A DNA stretch of 64,000 bases from Prevotella intermedia ATCC 25611 = DSM 20706 (lineage in GTDB: Bacteria; Bacteroidota; Bacteroidia; Bacteroidales; Bacteroidaceae). The stretch spans positions 868,001 to 932,000 of the forward strand of contig NZ_CP019300.1 of assembly GCF_001953955.1 (NCBI RefSeq), in the 5' to 3' direction. Position numbers and translations under genes: made by a program. The notes under the pieces were generated by a model. That model did no database searches. It worked only from the letters and a program-made list of their open reading frames with translations, and was not told where the DNA came from. Positions 50,677 through 59,742 of this stretch are shown one piece after another. The first letter of the stretch is position 1, and the number at the start of each line of letters is the position of its first letter.

Positions 50677-52014
50677 CTATTTCTTATCGTCGTTGCCCTT
50701 CATTGCCTTCAAGAAACCACTTGCCGAACTTTGATTTTCGCCAAGTTGGGCAGCTTTCTTCAATGCTTCTTCGTATTGAGCAGGGGTTAAAGGCTTTATT
50801 TCCATACCGTCTTCCAATGTTGCTAAACCTTTGGAAACGATTCTTTCGCCAATCTTCAAACCTGAAGTAACTACGTAGTTCACACCGTCGTTCTGTGGAT
50901 CGACCTTGATTTCAGAGTAGTGTATCTTGCCGTTGGCATCTACCTTGTAAACAAAAATCTTATCTTGAACCTGAACAGTGGCATCTTGAGGAATCATCAA
51001 AGCGTTGTTGTCGTTCTTCGCAATCACAACTTTTCCGCTGCCGCCACTCTTCAACAAGTGTTCTGGATTAGGGAAACGAGCGATAACGCTTATGGTTCCA
51101 GTTGTCGCATCAATCATTCCGCTGGTCTTGACAATTGTTCCCTCGTGGTTGTAAATAGAACCATCAACCAACTGGAGACTTACTTTCGGGAACTTATTGA
51201 TAGCGTTGCCCAAGCCACGGTTGTTGCGCGAGAGGGCAAGAACGTCAGCTTCGGTCATCGAGAAGTAAACTTCCATTGTCGAAATATTACTGATAGTTGT
51301 TACAGGCATTGGCGAAGATGGGCTTACCAATGCACCTTCTTTATAAGGAAGGTTACCTACAAAACCGTTGGCAGGACTCTTTACATAGCAGAAACTTAGA
51401 TTTTCTTTTGCCGTTGCCAAGCCTGCTTGTGCTTGTTTCAACGCTGCTTCGGCTTGTTTTATACCTGAATTTGCTGCCTGAACGCCGCTTCGCGCCTGAC
51501 TTACAGCTGCCTGTGCAGTTTCGTAAGTATTCTTTGCAGCTTGCATCTCGTAGTCGCCAATCACCTTATTACTATATAGGTTCTTGCTGTTGTTGTAGGT
51601 CAGCTGTGCCGTAGCAGCTTGTGCCTGTGCCGAATTTAAAGCAGCTGCAGCTTGCACTACGCTTGCTTGCGCACGACTAATGCCACTTTGCGCTGATGCC
51701 ACTGTAGCCTCAGCTTGGCGAACTGCCGACTGATACACGGCATTGTCAACAACAAACAAAACCTGTCCTGCACGAACAGCCTCGCCTTCGTGTACATAAA
51801 GTTTTGTAATGAAACCGCTTACCTTTGGGCGAACTTCCACGTCCTGAATACCTTTAATAGTGGCTGGATAGGTGGTTTTCATCTGTGCATTCGCTGCACT
51901 AATCGTAATCACGGGATACTCGTTGTTCTTGGGCAACTCGCGTTTGCCTCCTCCACAACTTGAAAGCACTGTAGTGGCTAATGCTGCCAACAGTAAAAAC
52001 TTGCTTTTAATCAT
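50677..52014 (-). CDS. RND efflux periplasmic adaptor (AcrA type)
   Basis: This is the membrane-fusion subunit that bridges the pump and the outer-membrane channel. The 445-residue protein has a lipoprotein signal (VLSSC, cysteine 20). The lipoyl domain halves GIQDVEVRPKVSGFITKLYVHEGEAVRAGQVLFVVD and NLSFCYVKSPANGFVGNLPYKEG bracket a long alanine- and glutamine-rich coiled-coil hairpin of about 120 residues (AQSGISRAQASVVQAAAALNSAQAQ). Beta-barrel and membrane-proximal domains follow. It is the first gene of the operon. A -7-like TACCTTTG is at 52125-52132 (minus) without a good -33 match, so regulation by an activator is possible. No regulator gene lies next to it. Confidence 0.94.
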   Translation of the reverse strand: MIKSKFLLLAALATTVLSSCGGGKRELPKNNEYPVITISAANAQMKTTYPATIKGIQDVEVRPKVSGFITKLYVHEGEAVRAGQVLFVVDNAVYQSAVRQAEATVASAQSGISRAQASVVQAAAALNSAQAQAATAQLTYNNSKNLYSNKVIGDYEMQAAKNTYETAQAAVSQARSGVQAANSGIKQAEAALKQAQAGLATAKENLSFCYVKSPANGFVGNLPYKEGALVSPSSPMPVTTISNISTMEVYFSMTEADVLALSRNNRGLGNAINKFPKVSLQLVDGSIYNHEGTIVKTSGMIDATTGTISVIARFPNPEHLLKSGGSGKVVIAKNDNNALMIPQDATVQVQDKIFVYKVDANGKIHYSEIKVDPQNDGVNYVVTSGLKIGERIVSKGLATLEDGMEIKPLTPAQYEEALKKAAQLGENQSSASGFLKAMKGNDDKK

Positions 52015-52267
52015 ACTTCTGTCTGTATTTTATAATCTTTTTTACTTATTCTTTAGCTTGTTGGTATTTCTCTTTAAATACTATTTCTTTAAAAACCCAA
52101 GCAAAAAAATGAGTTTTCTCTTCGCAAAGGTAACGCTTTTTATTCAATTGTAACCTTATATGGCTGTAATATTTAACAATAATTACAAACATTTTAAAAG
52201 GTCAAGAACGTCCTGTATGCTCATACTCTATATTTAAAGCTTATAAAATACTGATATACAGCGTTAT

Positions 52268-52297
52268 TAAAACATTTTGCATTACAGGCAAAATGCT
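52268..52297 (-). terminator. Terminator after the CCA-adding enzyme gene
   Basis: On the minus strand CATTTTGC-CTGTAAT-GCAAAATG followed by TTTTAATA, directly after the stop codon. Confidence 0.72.
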
Positions 52298-53722
52298 TTA
52301 CATCAACCCCATTTCTGCTGCTTTTTCCTTCAGCAATGCCATAAGCGGCTCACGTTCGTTGGGTACACGATTGTCTAAGACAGCTTCTTTCAAAGCTTTC
52401 TTTAATTCGCCTACTTCGCGACTGGGCTTTAGGTTGAACAGTGCCATAATTTCGTCGCCGTCGATGCACGGTTGCAGCAACCGTTTGTAATCGCGTTCTT
52501 TAAGGTCGTCCAACTTTTCACGAACGGTCTTGAAATTCTCTAAGAAACGTTGTTTGCGTGCAGCATTCTTGCTCGTTATGTCAGCTTCGCAAAGCGTCAT
52601 CAGGTCGTCAATGTCGTCGCCGGCATCGTTCATCAGGCGACGAACAGCAGAGTCTGTAACTTCCTCGTCGGCTATGATGATAGGGCGCATATGCAGGTCT
52701 ACCAACTTGCGCACGTATTTCATCTTGGCGTCCATTGGGAATTTCAGACGTTTAAAGATTGACGCAATCATCTTTGCACCTATTATATTATGGCTGTGGA
52801 AGGTCCAACCTGCAACAGGGTCCCAACGCTTGCTCTTCGGTTTACCTATATCGTGGAACAGTGCAGCCCACCGCAACCAAATGTTGTCGGTTGCCTTTGA
52901 TATGTTGTCGAGTACCTCTAACGTGTGGAAAAAGTTGTTCTTATGCGCCCTGCCGTTGCGTGTTTCCACCACGTCCATTGCTACAAGCTCGGGCAAGATA
53001 ATCTGGAGCAGCCCGCAACGATACAAGTCTATAAAGCCTTTGCTCGGTGTACGTGTTGCCATTATCTTGTTCAGTTCGTCGGCAATACGCTCTCCGCTCA
53101 CAATTTTTATGCGGTCGGCATTGCGTTCCAATGCCTCGAAGGTTTCGTCTTCGATGAAAAAGTTCAGCTGCGTGGCAAATCTTACACAACGCATCATACG
53201 CAGAGGGTCGTCCGAAAAAGTAATGTCGGGGTCTAACGGAGTACGGATAATGCCGTCCCAAAGGTCGTCTACACCGCCGAATGGGTCTACCAATTCGCCA
53301 AAACGGCTCTTGTTCAAGCACACTGCCATTGCATTTATGGTAAAGTCGCGTCGGTTTTGGTCGTCTTCCAGCGTGCCGTCTTCCACGATAGGCTTACGGC
53401 TGTCGTGGCTGTAGCTCTCCTTGCGTGCGCCGACAAACTCCACTTCCATACCGCCAAATTTCACTTGTGCTGTGCCAAAGTTGTGGAAAACCGATATGTG
53501 CGCCCGCTTTCCAATTGTCTTTTTCAGTTCGTTGGCAACGCTGATACCGCTCCCCACTACAACGACATCAATGTCGTTAGAGGGTCGTTCAAGGAATAAG
53601 TCGCGGACATAACCGCCCACAACGTAACATTCCAAGCCGAGTTTGTCGGCTGCATCAGAGATTTTATGAAATATATCCTTGTCTATCAGCTTTGCCAATT
53701 CGGCATCAGTCAAGTCTCGCAT
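52298..53722 (-). CDS. CCA tRNA nucleotidyltransferase / polyA-polymerase-type protein with HD domain
   Basis: It probably adds or repairs the 3' CCA of tRNAs. This fits the window, because neither the tRNA-Pro nor the tmRNA encodes CCA. From MRDLTDAELA the protein has 474 residues. The nucleotidyltransferase motif GGYVRDLFLERPSNDIDVVVVGSG carries the catalytic aspartates, followed by RRDFTINAMAV and the RMMRCVRFA motif. A C-terminal HD-type metal-phosphohydrolase domain has HDIGKPKSKRW and DLHMRPI. The frame extends to 53749, but a -7-like TAACTTTG on the minus strand (53747-53754) overlaps that extension, favouring 53722. In this class, A-adding and CCA-adding enzymes cannot be told apart by eye. 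Confidence 0.9.
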   Translation of the reverse strand: MRDLTDAELAKLIDKDIFHKISDAADKLGLECYVVGGYVRDLFLERPSNDIDVVVVGSGISVANELKKTIGKRAHISVFHNFGTAQVKFGGMEVEFVGARKESYSHDSRKPIVEDGTLEDDQNRRDFTINAMAVCLNKSRFGELVDPFGGVDDLWDGIIRTPLDPDITFSDDPLRMMRCVRFATQLNFFIEDETFEALERNADRIKIVSGERIADELNKIMATRTPSKGFIDLYRCGLLQIILPELVAMDVVETRNGRAHKNNFFHTLEVLDNISKATDNIWLRWAALFHDIGKPKSKRWDPVAGWTFHSHNIIGAKMIASIFKRLKFPMDAKMKYVRKLVDLHMRPIIIADEEVTDSAVRRLMNDAGDDIDDLMTLCEADITSKNAARKQRFLENFKTVREKLDDLKERDYKRLLQPCIDGDEIMALFNLKPSREVGELKKALKEAVLDNRVPNEREPLMALLKEKAAEMGLM

Positions 53723-53795
53723 ACTGTATTTAACTATTTGATAATGCAAAGTTACACATTTTTAGCTTAGTATTTGCACAAACCAAAGCATATTT

Positions 53796-53825
53796 AATTC
53801 CAAAAGAAACATTTCTTTCGGAATT
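53796..53825 (-). terminator. Palindromic hairpin downstream of the TonB-receptor-like gene
   Basis: On the minus strand AATTCCGAAAGAAA-tg-TTTCTTTTGGAATT is a 14-bp, nearly perfect stem followed by AAAT. There is no T-tract, so it may protect the 3' end or serve as a weak terminator. Confidence 0.45.
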
Positions 53826-53867
53826 GCATAGAACTGCCAATACAGTGGTTTTCTTTCCTTTTTATTC

Positions 53868-56174
53868 CTACAAACGGTTGATTTCGCTATTGCCTGCACC
53901 CTTTCCTTTATACTTGCTACGTGCTGTATTGAAGCTGTAACGAAGGGTTAGGGTGAAAGATTGTGTATCGCCTTTCAACCATTTGGTAGCTTCAATATCT
54001 GGTGTTTTCACTGTCCAACGTTCTCGCGAGGTGTGGAATATGTCCTCTATACTTAATGCCACCATCAAGCCGAAAGGGAAACTCTTGATTAATGATGCTG
54101 ATGTCGTGAAGTTCTGTTTATAGTAAAGCAGTCCGTCGTTGCCTGCTGTATATCCCGAAAAGTTCAATGTGGCAGTGTAAGACTTTGGAAATGAAAATAA
54201 ATTCTTGAAAGAATACTTTGCTATTGGTTTTGTATACTTCATACTATTGTATTCAAGCTGTTGGAAATAAGCCTGTAATGTTACCGACGGTTTCCATATT
54301 CCGAATGTTGGAGCATAAGATGCCATAAGATTGAAACTTTGGTAATCAATGTTTATAAATGAATTTAATCGAATCGGTTTGTCTTCTAATACTTCTTCGT
54401 AAAACGATATTGCGTTTTTATAAATAATGTAATTTGAACTCAAGACCAAGTCTTTATAGCGCAGAAGTAACCCCAAGTCGTAGATATTTGCAGGCTGCAA
54501 GGACGGATTTCCACCCTCATAGGCATAGCGATTGTTATAAGCTCGGCTGGCTCTTAACTGCATATACGACGGACGTGCAATGATGGAGCGGAGCGATAAA
54601 GTAGTTCCGAAACTGCTCTTAGAATAGTTTAAAGAAAGCGTTGGCAATAAGTTGCCGTACTTTTTCGATTGTGCATCTTGTTTAACGCCATTCAATCTAT
54701 AATCGAAAGCTACCCACTCGTACCGTAAGCCAACATTGGTACTCCAATGTTTCCACGCTTTACTGTACTCACTGAATAGTGCCAACGAGTTTTGTTTTGC
54801 CTGATTACCATTCGATGTCAAGGAAGAAGTGTGGTCAGGGTCGGCTAATTCAAAGGCTTGCGTATTGTTGGTGTAAGTGTATTCCTCGCCAAATGTAAAC
54901 TTACCGATAGGCATTGACTTTGAAAACATTACATTTTCGGCAAACATATCTGTCTTTCGATAGCTCTTGCTACCAACTGTTATTGTTTTGTTGTGTTCTA
55001 TTTCGGTGGTATTCAAATCGGTTGTAAAGTCGATACGAGCATAAGTGGTATTCATTTCCACCTCCCATTTGTTCTTGAAAGTCTTCAAAAGATAGGCTGT
55101 TGCATTATGTCTTCCACCATAATAGTTTTGAAAATAATAGCTGTTAAATGTATGGTTGCCTTCCAAGTCGGAAGATGTTAGCGTAGAATAAAGGTTGAAC
55201 GGGATTTTTATGGTTCGAGAATATATATACTTCAGTCCTGCATAAAAGCTGTTATCGAGTGATACATAGTTTGTACCAGCCTGCGAAACAAGATACCTAC
55301 CCTTGCTATTTTGTTTGTTTGAATTATGCGATACAATCGTTGTCCCTTTATAATTAAACGCTACATCGTTGGTTTGCTCCTCGTCTGATTTGTTTTCTTG
55401 GTAATAAACAGAGCCGAAAATATCAAATGCCCCCTTGCGGTAGTTGAGTTTAAGAAAGTCGTTTTGACCAAAATTATGGTTTACTTTTCCGTTCCATTGT
55501 ATTGTCCCCGACCAACCATCGCCTTGTGTACGAATTGTTGTAATGCGTATCACTGCTCCCACATTTGACGGGTAACGGCTACTAGGGTTCATTATTACCT
55601 GCACATTTCTTATTTGATTGCCTTTCAACCCTACGAGTTCTGTGTTACTTGTTATTTTTCTTCCGTCAAGATAAACAAGCGGTTTACCTTTCCCTAATAC
55701 GGTGATTGCATTGTCCGAAGCACTAAGGAAAGGCAGCTGGTTGAGTACGTCGGAGAGTGAAGGCAGTTTCGCTAACGCACTGCCTTGTATGGTAGACGTA
55801 AGTCCTCCTGCATTCATTGTATAAAGACTCCTGTTGCCTTTCACCACAACTTCAGCCATTTCGTTACTGCTTGGCATTAATATAATGGTGCCTGCATCAG
55901 CAGAATGGCAGTCTGAGTATTTTGTTTCGTAGCCCATACACGAAACTCTCAAAATGCCATCAATACTTTTTGTTTCAATGGTAAATACTCCATTAGCTTT
56001 GCTTGCTGCACCGCTAATAAACGAAGAGTCGGCTTTTGAGAGCAGACAAACGTTCGCCAATTCAAGGGGCGCACCTTGTGCGTCTACAACTTTTCCTTTA
56101 ATACTTTGCGCCATCATATCTAATGATGTAAAGAAAAACAATAGTAGTAGAGTTGTTTGGATATTTTTCCTCAT
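53868..56174 (-). CDS. TonB-dependent-receptor-like outer membrane beta-barrel protein
   Basis: The 768-residue protein (from MRKNIQTTLLLL) has a signal peptide ending MMAQ. An N-terminal CarboxypepD_reg-like domain (about 25-105) starts SIKGKVVDAQGAPLELANV. A plug-like region follows with LPSLSDVLNQLPFLSASDNAITVLGKGKPLVYLDGRKI and IRNVQVIMNPSSRYPSNVGAVIRITT. The outer-membrane beta-barrel (about 230-768) resembles the OMP_b-brl_3 group. The usual TonB box is not evident. Such proteins may import peptides, metals or small ligands; the substrate is unknown. No SusD partner or regulator is adjacent. It has a good promoter at 56202-56233. Confidence 0.88.
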   Translation of the reverse strand: MRKNIQTTLLLLFFFTSLDMMAQSIKGKVVDAQGAPLELANVCLLSKADSSFISGAASKANGVFTIETKSIDGILRVSCMGYETKYSDCHSADAGTIILMPSSNEMAEVVVKGNRSLYTMNAGGLTSTIQGSALAKLPSLSDVLNQLPFLSASDNAITVLGKGKPLVYLDGRKITSNTELVGLKGNQIRNVQVIMNPSSRYPSNVGAVIRITTIRTQGDGWSGTIQWNGKVNHNFGQNDFLKLNYRKGAFDIFGSVYYQENKSDEEQTNDVAFNYKGTTIVSHNSNKQNSKGRYLVSQAGTNYVSLDNSFYAGLKYIYSRTIKIPFNLYSTLTSSDLEGNHTFNSYYFQNYYGGRHNATAYLLKTFKNKWEVEMNTTYARIDFTTDLNTTEIEHNKTITVGSKSYRKTDMFAENVMFSKSMPIGKFTFGEEYTYTNNTQAFELADPDHTSSLTSNGNQAKQNSLALFSEYSKAWKHWSTNVGLRYEWVAFDYRLNGVKQDAQSKKYGNLLPTLSLNYSKSSFGTTLSLRSIIARPSYMQLRASRAYNNRYAYEGGNPSLQPANIYDLGLLLRYKDLVLSSNYIIYKNAISFYEEVLEDKPIRLNSFINIDYQSFNLMASYAPTFGIWKPSVTLQAYFQQLEYNSMKYTKPIAKYSFKNLFSFPKSYTATLNFSGYTAGNDGLLYYKQNFTTSASLIKSFPFGLMVALSIEDIFHTSRERWTVKTPDIEATKWLKGDTQSFTLTLRYSFNTARSKYKGKGAGNSEINRL

Positions 56175-56201
56175 CTTATAAGTTGCGTTAGTTGTTAGTT
56201 G

Positions 56202-56233
56202 CAAAAGTAATTATATTTCATTAAAATGCCAAA
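56202..56233 (-). promoter_or_regulatory. Promoter of the TonB-receptor-like gene
   Basis: On the minus strand TTTG (56230-56233) and TACTTTTG (56202-56209), spacing 20 bp. The start codon is at 56174. Confidence 0.78.
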
Positions 56234-56458
56234 TAAACAACAAATAATTTACTATTAAACCGTAATGTATTTAAAAAAAGCACTTTACAATGTTTCTTAA
56301 CATCGCAGAATAGATAGTTTCTGGATTCAAAAGCGGAGTATTTGCATTTTTGGCACTTCGTATTTATTGTTCTGAAATCCAGTAAATGGCGCAATAAATT
56401 TAACACAACTGAAAAGGGTGAAATAGAGAAAAAGAAAGCGATAAAAAAGGAATGAATT

Positions 56459-56614
56459 TGTAAAATAGCTTATTTTACTTTGCGAAAGTGTAGCTCTTAC
56501 CGACCAAAAGCGGCACTTTTGCAATGCAAAACAGCCGCTTTTGCAAGCTATTTGAGCTATATTTATGCTGAAATTGTGTGCAAAATAGGGCGAAAAACCC
56601 TTGTTTTGCCACAC
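56459..56614 (+). repeat. Degenerate relative of the 186-bp element
   Basis: It starts with TGTAAA at 56459 and has GCGAAAGTG, AAAAGCGGCACTTTT and AAAACAGCCGCTTTT at the expected spacing. The fourth module is lost. A separate hairpin GTGTGCAAAATAGGG...CCCTTGTTTTGCCACAC (56576-56614) follows. No TTTACA end is found. The rest of the 56234-57005 gap shows no gene. Confidence 0.6.
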
Positions 56615-56936
56615 AAACAAGCTGTATTTGTTGCACAGTACTACCCAATAAGCGTGCAACAGCTTGCTTTTCAGCGGCTTAAAGTAGCACGTGAAAAGAG
56701 CGAGAATTTGCAAAAACTTTTGCCGTGGTGCAGAAAAGTGCCCGTAATTTCGGAGTTGAGGCTCTGAAAATTAACAATTCGGGAGCTGATTTAAGGTTTG
56801 TTTGCAAATAAAGAATATGCGCTAAAGGAGCCGTTTGGTTTCGTCTTGTTCAGTCGGTAAGGTTGTGTCTTTCTGCTTGGAAAGCGAAGGGGCAATATCG
56901 GAATTTTTGTTACGTGTGTAAATAAAATATAAATTC

Positions 56937-56968
56937 TTTTGCCATTACCTTATTTTACAGTATCTTTG
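56937..56968 (+). promoter_or_regulatory. Promoter of the ftsX operon
   Basis: TTTTG at 56937-56941 and TATCTTTG at 56961-56968, spacing 19 bp. Confidence 0.8.
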
Positions 56969-57005
56969 CATCAACTTTGGCGTATTATCCCCAAATTTAT
57001 AACAG

Positions 57006-57884
57006 ATGGCGAAAAGACATAAAAAGATAGAGAAGCCTCACAGCTTGCAAGTAGTAACGCTCTGCATAAGCACGGCAATGGTGCTTATCCTTATCGGAAT
57101 GGTGGTTTTAACGGTGTTTACGAGCCGCAACCTCAGCCAATTCGTGAAAGAGAATTTGACGGTAACGATGATTCTTCAACCCGATATGAGCAACGAAGAA
57201 TGTGCAACGCTGTGTGCGCAAGTAGACCAATTGCACTATATCAGTAATCTGAACTTCGTTTCCAAGGAAGAAGCCTTGAAGGAAGGCACTCGCGAATTGG
57301 GAGCCAATCCTGCCGAATTTGCAGGCGAAAACCCGTTTACGGCAGAAATTGAGGTGAAGTTAAAGGCAAATTATGCCAACAACGACTCTATTAAAGCCAT
57401 TGCAGGACAGCTGAAGAAGTTCAAGGGTGTCAGCGATATTACCTACCGACAAGACTTGGTGGAAAGCGTGAACCGAACGTTGGGCAAGATTAGTATTGTG
57501 CTGCTGATTATCGCAGCCTTGCTTACGGTGGTGTCGTTCTCGCTCATTAACAATACGATACGTTTGAGTATGTATGCCCGCCGCTTCACCATTCACACGA
57601 TGAAGCTCGTTGGTGCATCGTGGAACTTCATACGAATGCCATTCCTGCGCACAGCCGTTTTGCAGGGTTTCGTATCTGCCTTGATAGCGATTGCCGTGCT
57701 TGGCTTGGGTATGTACCTATTATATACTTACGACCCAGAGATAGCTGTGGTGCTGGATTTGAATGTTATGGTGGTTACTGCCGTTATTATGTTGGCATTT
57801 GGCATTCTCATCACTTTCTTCTGCTCGTGGCTTTCGGTGAACAAGTTCTTGCGAATGAAAGCAAGTTCGCTGTATAAAATCTAA
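57006..57884 (+). CDS. ftsX: Cell division protein FtsX
   Basis: It is the membrane subunit of the FtsEX complex, which controls peptidoglycan hydrolysis at the division septum. The 292-residue protein has an N-terminal cytoplasmic tail and a first transmembrane helix (about 17-38). The extracytoplasmic domain (about 40-160) contains VTMILQPDMSNEECATL and ENPFTAEIEVKLK. Three C-terminal helices belong to the FtsX/MacB permease fold (SIVLLIIAALLTVVSFSLINNTIRLSMYARRFTIHTMKLVGAS). Length and topology match. ftsE is not next to it here. It heads the operon ftsX-DUF3098-uppP-truB-queA-folK from the promoter at 56937. Confidence 0.93.
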   Translation: MAKRHKKIEKPHSLQVVTLCISTAMVLILIGMVVLTVFTSRNLSQFVKENLTVTMILQPDMSNEECATLCAQVDQLHYISNLNFVSKEEALKEGTRELGANPAEFAGENPFTAEIEVKLKANYANNDSIKAIAGQLKKFKGVSDITYRQDLVESVNRTLGKISIVLLIIAALLTVVSFSLINNTIRLSMYARRFTIHTMKLVGASWNFIRMPFLRTAVLQGFVSALIAIAVLGLGMYLLYTYDPEIAVVLDLNVMVVTAVIMLAFGILITFFCSWLSVNKFLRMKASSLYKI

Positions 57885-57950
57885 AACAAAGGATATTCTT
57901 GGAAATGTTGCCGACAAGCAGGTGGGTGGCATTTCATAATTTATAATGAA

Positions 57951-58193
57951 ATGGATAAGAAGAATTTAGCATTTAGCAAAATCAATTTCATCTTGTTGGC
58001 TATCAGTGTTGCCATTGTAGTGTTGGGCTTCATATTGATGAGCGGTGGCAGTTCTACCGAGACGCAGTATAATCCTGAAATCTTCAGTGCTATGAAGATA
58101 AAGGTTGCTCCTGTAGTTACATTCATTGGTTTCATCTCTATTATTGGTGCCATTATGTACCAGCCGAAACATAAAGACGACGCCGAAGCATAA
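57951..58193 (+). CDS. DUF3098 family small membrane protein
   Basis: The 80-residue protein has two transmembrane segments (about 11-31, INFILLAISVAIVVLGFILMS; about 53-70) and a charged tail KHKDDAEA. The pattern matches the small Bacteroidota proteins known as DUF3098, of unknown function and typically found beside ftsX and uppP. Its stop codon overlaps the uppP start by one base (TAATG), so the two are translationally coupled. A role in envelope or division is suggested by context only. Confidence 0.85.
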   Translation: MDKKNLAFSKINFILLAISVAIVVLGFILMSGGSSTETQYNPEIFSAMKIKVAPVVTFIGFISIIGAIMYQPKHKDDAEA

Positions 58194-59008
58194 TGGACTT
58201 AATTCAAACCATTATTATTGCCATTGTTGAAGGCTTGACAGAGTTCCTGCCTGTGTCTTCGACAGGTCATATGATAATAACCCAACACCTGTTGGGCGTG
58301 CAGCAGGGCAATCCGTTTGTTCACGCTTTTACGTTCATCATACAGTTTGGAGCTATTCTTTCGGTTGTTTGTCTGTATTGGAAGAAGTTTTTTTCCTTCA
58401 AGCCTGAAATGTGGAAACTGTACGGACTGCTTATCATTGGTGTGTTGCCAGCTGTTGTTGTAGGCTTGGCAGCCAAGAAAAGCGGCTTGCTCGATTGGTT
58501 GTTGGACTCTATTTGGGTGGTAGCCATAACGCTTGTGCTGGGTGGTATCTTTATGCTTTTCTGCGATAACATCTTCAATAAGGGCAGAGAAGAGAACGAA
58601 GTAACGCCTAAGCGTGCGTTTCTCATAGGTTTGTTCCAATGTCTTTCGGTCATTCCCGGTATGAGCCGCTCTATGTCTACCATTGTTGGTGGTATGGCAA
58701 ACAAACTTACACGCAAGAAAGCAGCAGAGTTTTCGTTCTTCCTTGCCGTACCGACGATGGCGGGCGCAACTATTCTTGACGTGTACGATATGATGAAGGA
58801 AGATGTAAAATGGGCTACAAGCGACAACTTTTTCTTATTAGGTGTAGGCTGTGTGGTTTCTTTTGCAGTTGCCATATTTGCTATGAAGTGGTTTGTAAGC
58901 TTCCTTACGAAGTATGGTTTTAAAGCCTTTGGTTGGTATCGTATCATCGTTGGTGTTATCCTTTTGGCGATGTTGCTTTCTGGAATGTCGCTGAATATGG
59001 TCGATTAA
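58193..59008 (+). CDS. uppP: Undecaprenyl-diphosphatase UppP (BacA)
   Basis: It dephosphorylates undecaprenyl pyrophosphate to recycle the lipid carrier for cell-wall and surface polymers, and can confer bacitracin tolerance. The 271-residue integral membrane protein has the two hallmark motifs VEGLTEFLPVSSTGHM near the N-terminus and SVIPGMSRSMSTIVGG near residue 155. Eight hydrophobic segments follow the family topology. The start overlaps the DUF3098 stop by one base, and truB follows after 26 bp. Confidence 0.96.
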   Translation: MDLIQTIIIAIVEGLTEFLPVSSTGHMIITQHLLGVQQGNPFVHAFTFIIQFGAILSVVCLYWKKFFSFKPEMWKLYGLLIIGVLPAVVVGLAAKKSGLLDWLLDSIWVVAITLVLGGIFMLFCDNIFNKGREENEVTPKRAFLIGLFQCLSVIPGMSRSMSTIVGGMANKLTRKKAAEFSFFLAVPTMAGATILDVYDMMKEDVKWATSDNFFLLGVGCVVSFAVAIFAMKWFVSFLTKYGFKAFGWYRIIVGVILLAMLLSGMSLNMVD

Positions 59009-59034
59009 CGTTTAAACGCTTCAGTCAGAAACGT

Positions 59035-59742
59035 ATGAATTTCAAGGAAGGTGTTATCATACCCATCGACAAACCGTATGGAATAACGAGTTTCAAGGCG
59101 TTGGCGCACGTGCGTTATCTTTGCTCGAAGGCGCAGGGAGGACGTGTAAAGATAGGTCATGCAGGTACGCTCGACCCATTGGCAACAGGTGTTCTCATTC
59201 TTGCAACAGGCAAAATGACCAAGCAGATAGAAACTTTGCAGACGCATACAAAGGAGTATGTTGCCACAATGCAGTTGGGAGCGACCACACCAAGCTATGA
59301 TATGGAGCACGAGGAAAACGAAACTTTCCCCACAGAACATATCACGAGAGAGCTGATAGAAACGGAATTGCAGCAGTTTATCGGCGACATTGAGCAGATA
59401 CCGCCTACTTACAGTGCTGTAAAAGTGAATGGACAACGTGCTTTCGACTATCGTAGAAACGGCGAGGACGTAGTTCTGAAACCTAAGAAAATAAGGATAG
59501 ACGAAATAGAAATTACCAGTTTCGATGCCGAGAAGATGCAACTTACACTCCGAGTTGTTTGCGGCAAGGGAACCTACATACGCGCATTGGCACGCGATTT
59601 AGGGCGTGCTATCAATAGCGGTGCCTATCTTGTTGCGCTCCGACGCACCCAAGTAGGCGATATAAGAGTAGAAAAATGTATAAATTACGACCATTTCCAA
59701 GAATGGTTGAACGAACAGAACATAGAAATTACAGATAAATGA
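59035..59742 (+). CDS. truB: tRNA pseudouridine(55) synthase TruB
   Basis: It makes pseudouridine 55 in the T loop of tRNAs. From [16 protein letters not shown] the protein has 235 residues. The catalytic aspartate is D47 in [15 protein letters not shown]. Other family motifs are [23 protein letters not shown] and [13 protein letters not shown]. The frame opens inside uppP at 58933, but the conserved N-terminus starts at 59035. The queA start overlaps the end of truB by 4 bp (ATGA). Confidence 0.95.
   Translation: MNFKEGVIIPIDKPYGITSFKALAHVRYLCSKAQGGRVKIGHAGTLDPLATGVLILATGKMTKQIETLQTHTKEYVATMQLGATTPSYDMEHEENETFPTEHITRELIETELQQFIGDIEQIPPTYSAVKVNGQRAFDYRRNGEDVVLKPKKIRIDEIEITSFDAEKMQLTLRVVCGKGTYIRALARDLGRAINSGAYLVALRRTQVGDIRVEKCINYDHFQEWLNEQNIEITDK

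Noticed and set aside
52530..53414. 294-codon plus-strand frame opposite the CCA-adding enzyme gene
   Set aside because: It is a shadow of a confidently identified gene; serine/arginine-rich composition is typical of antisense frames.
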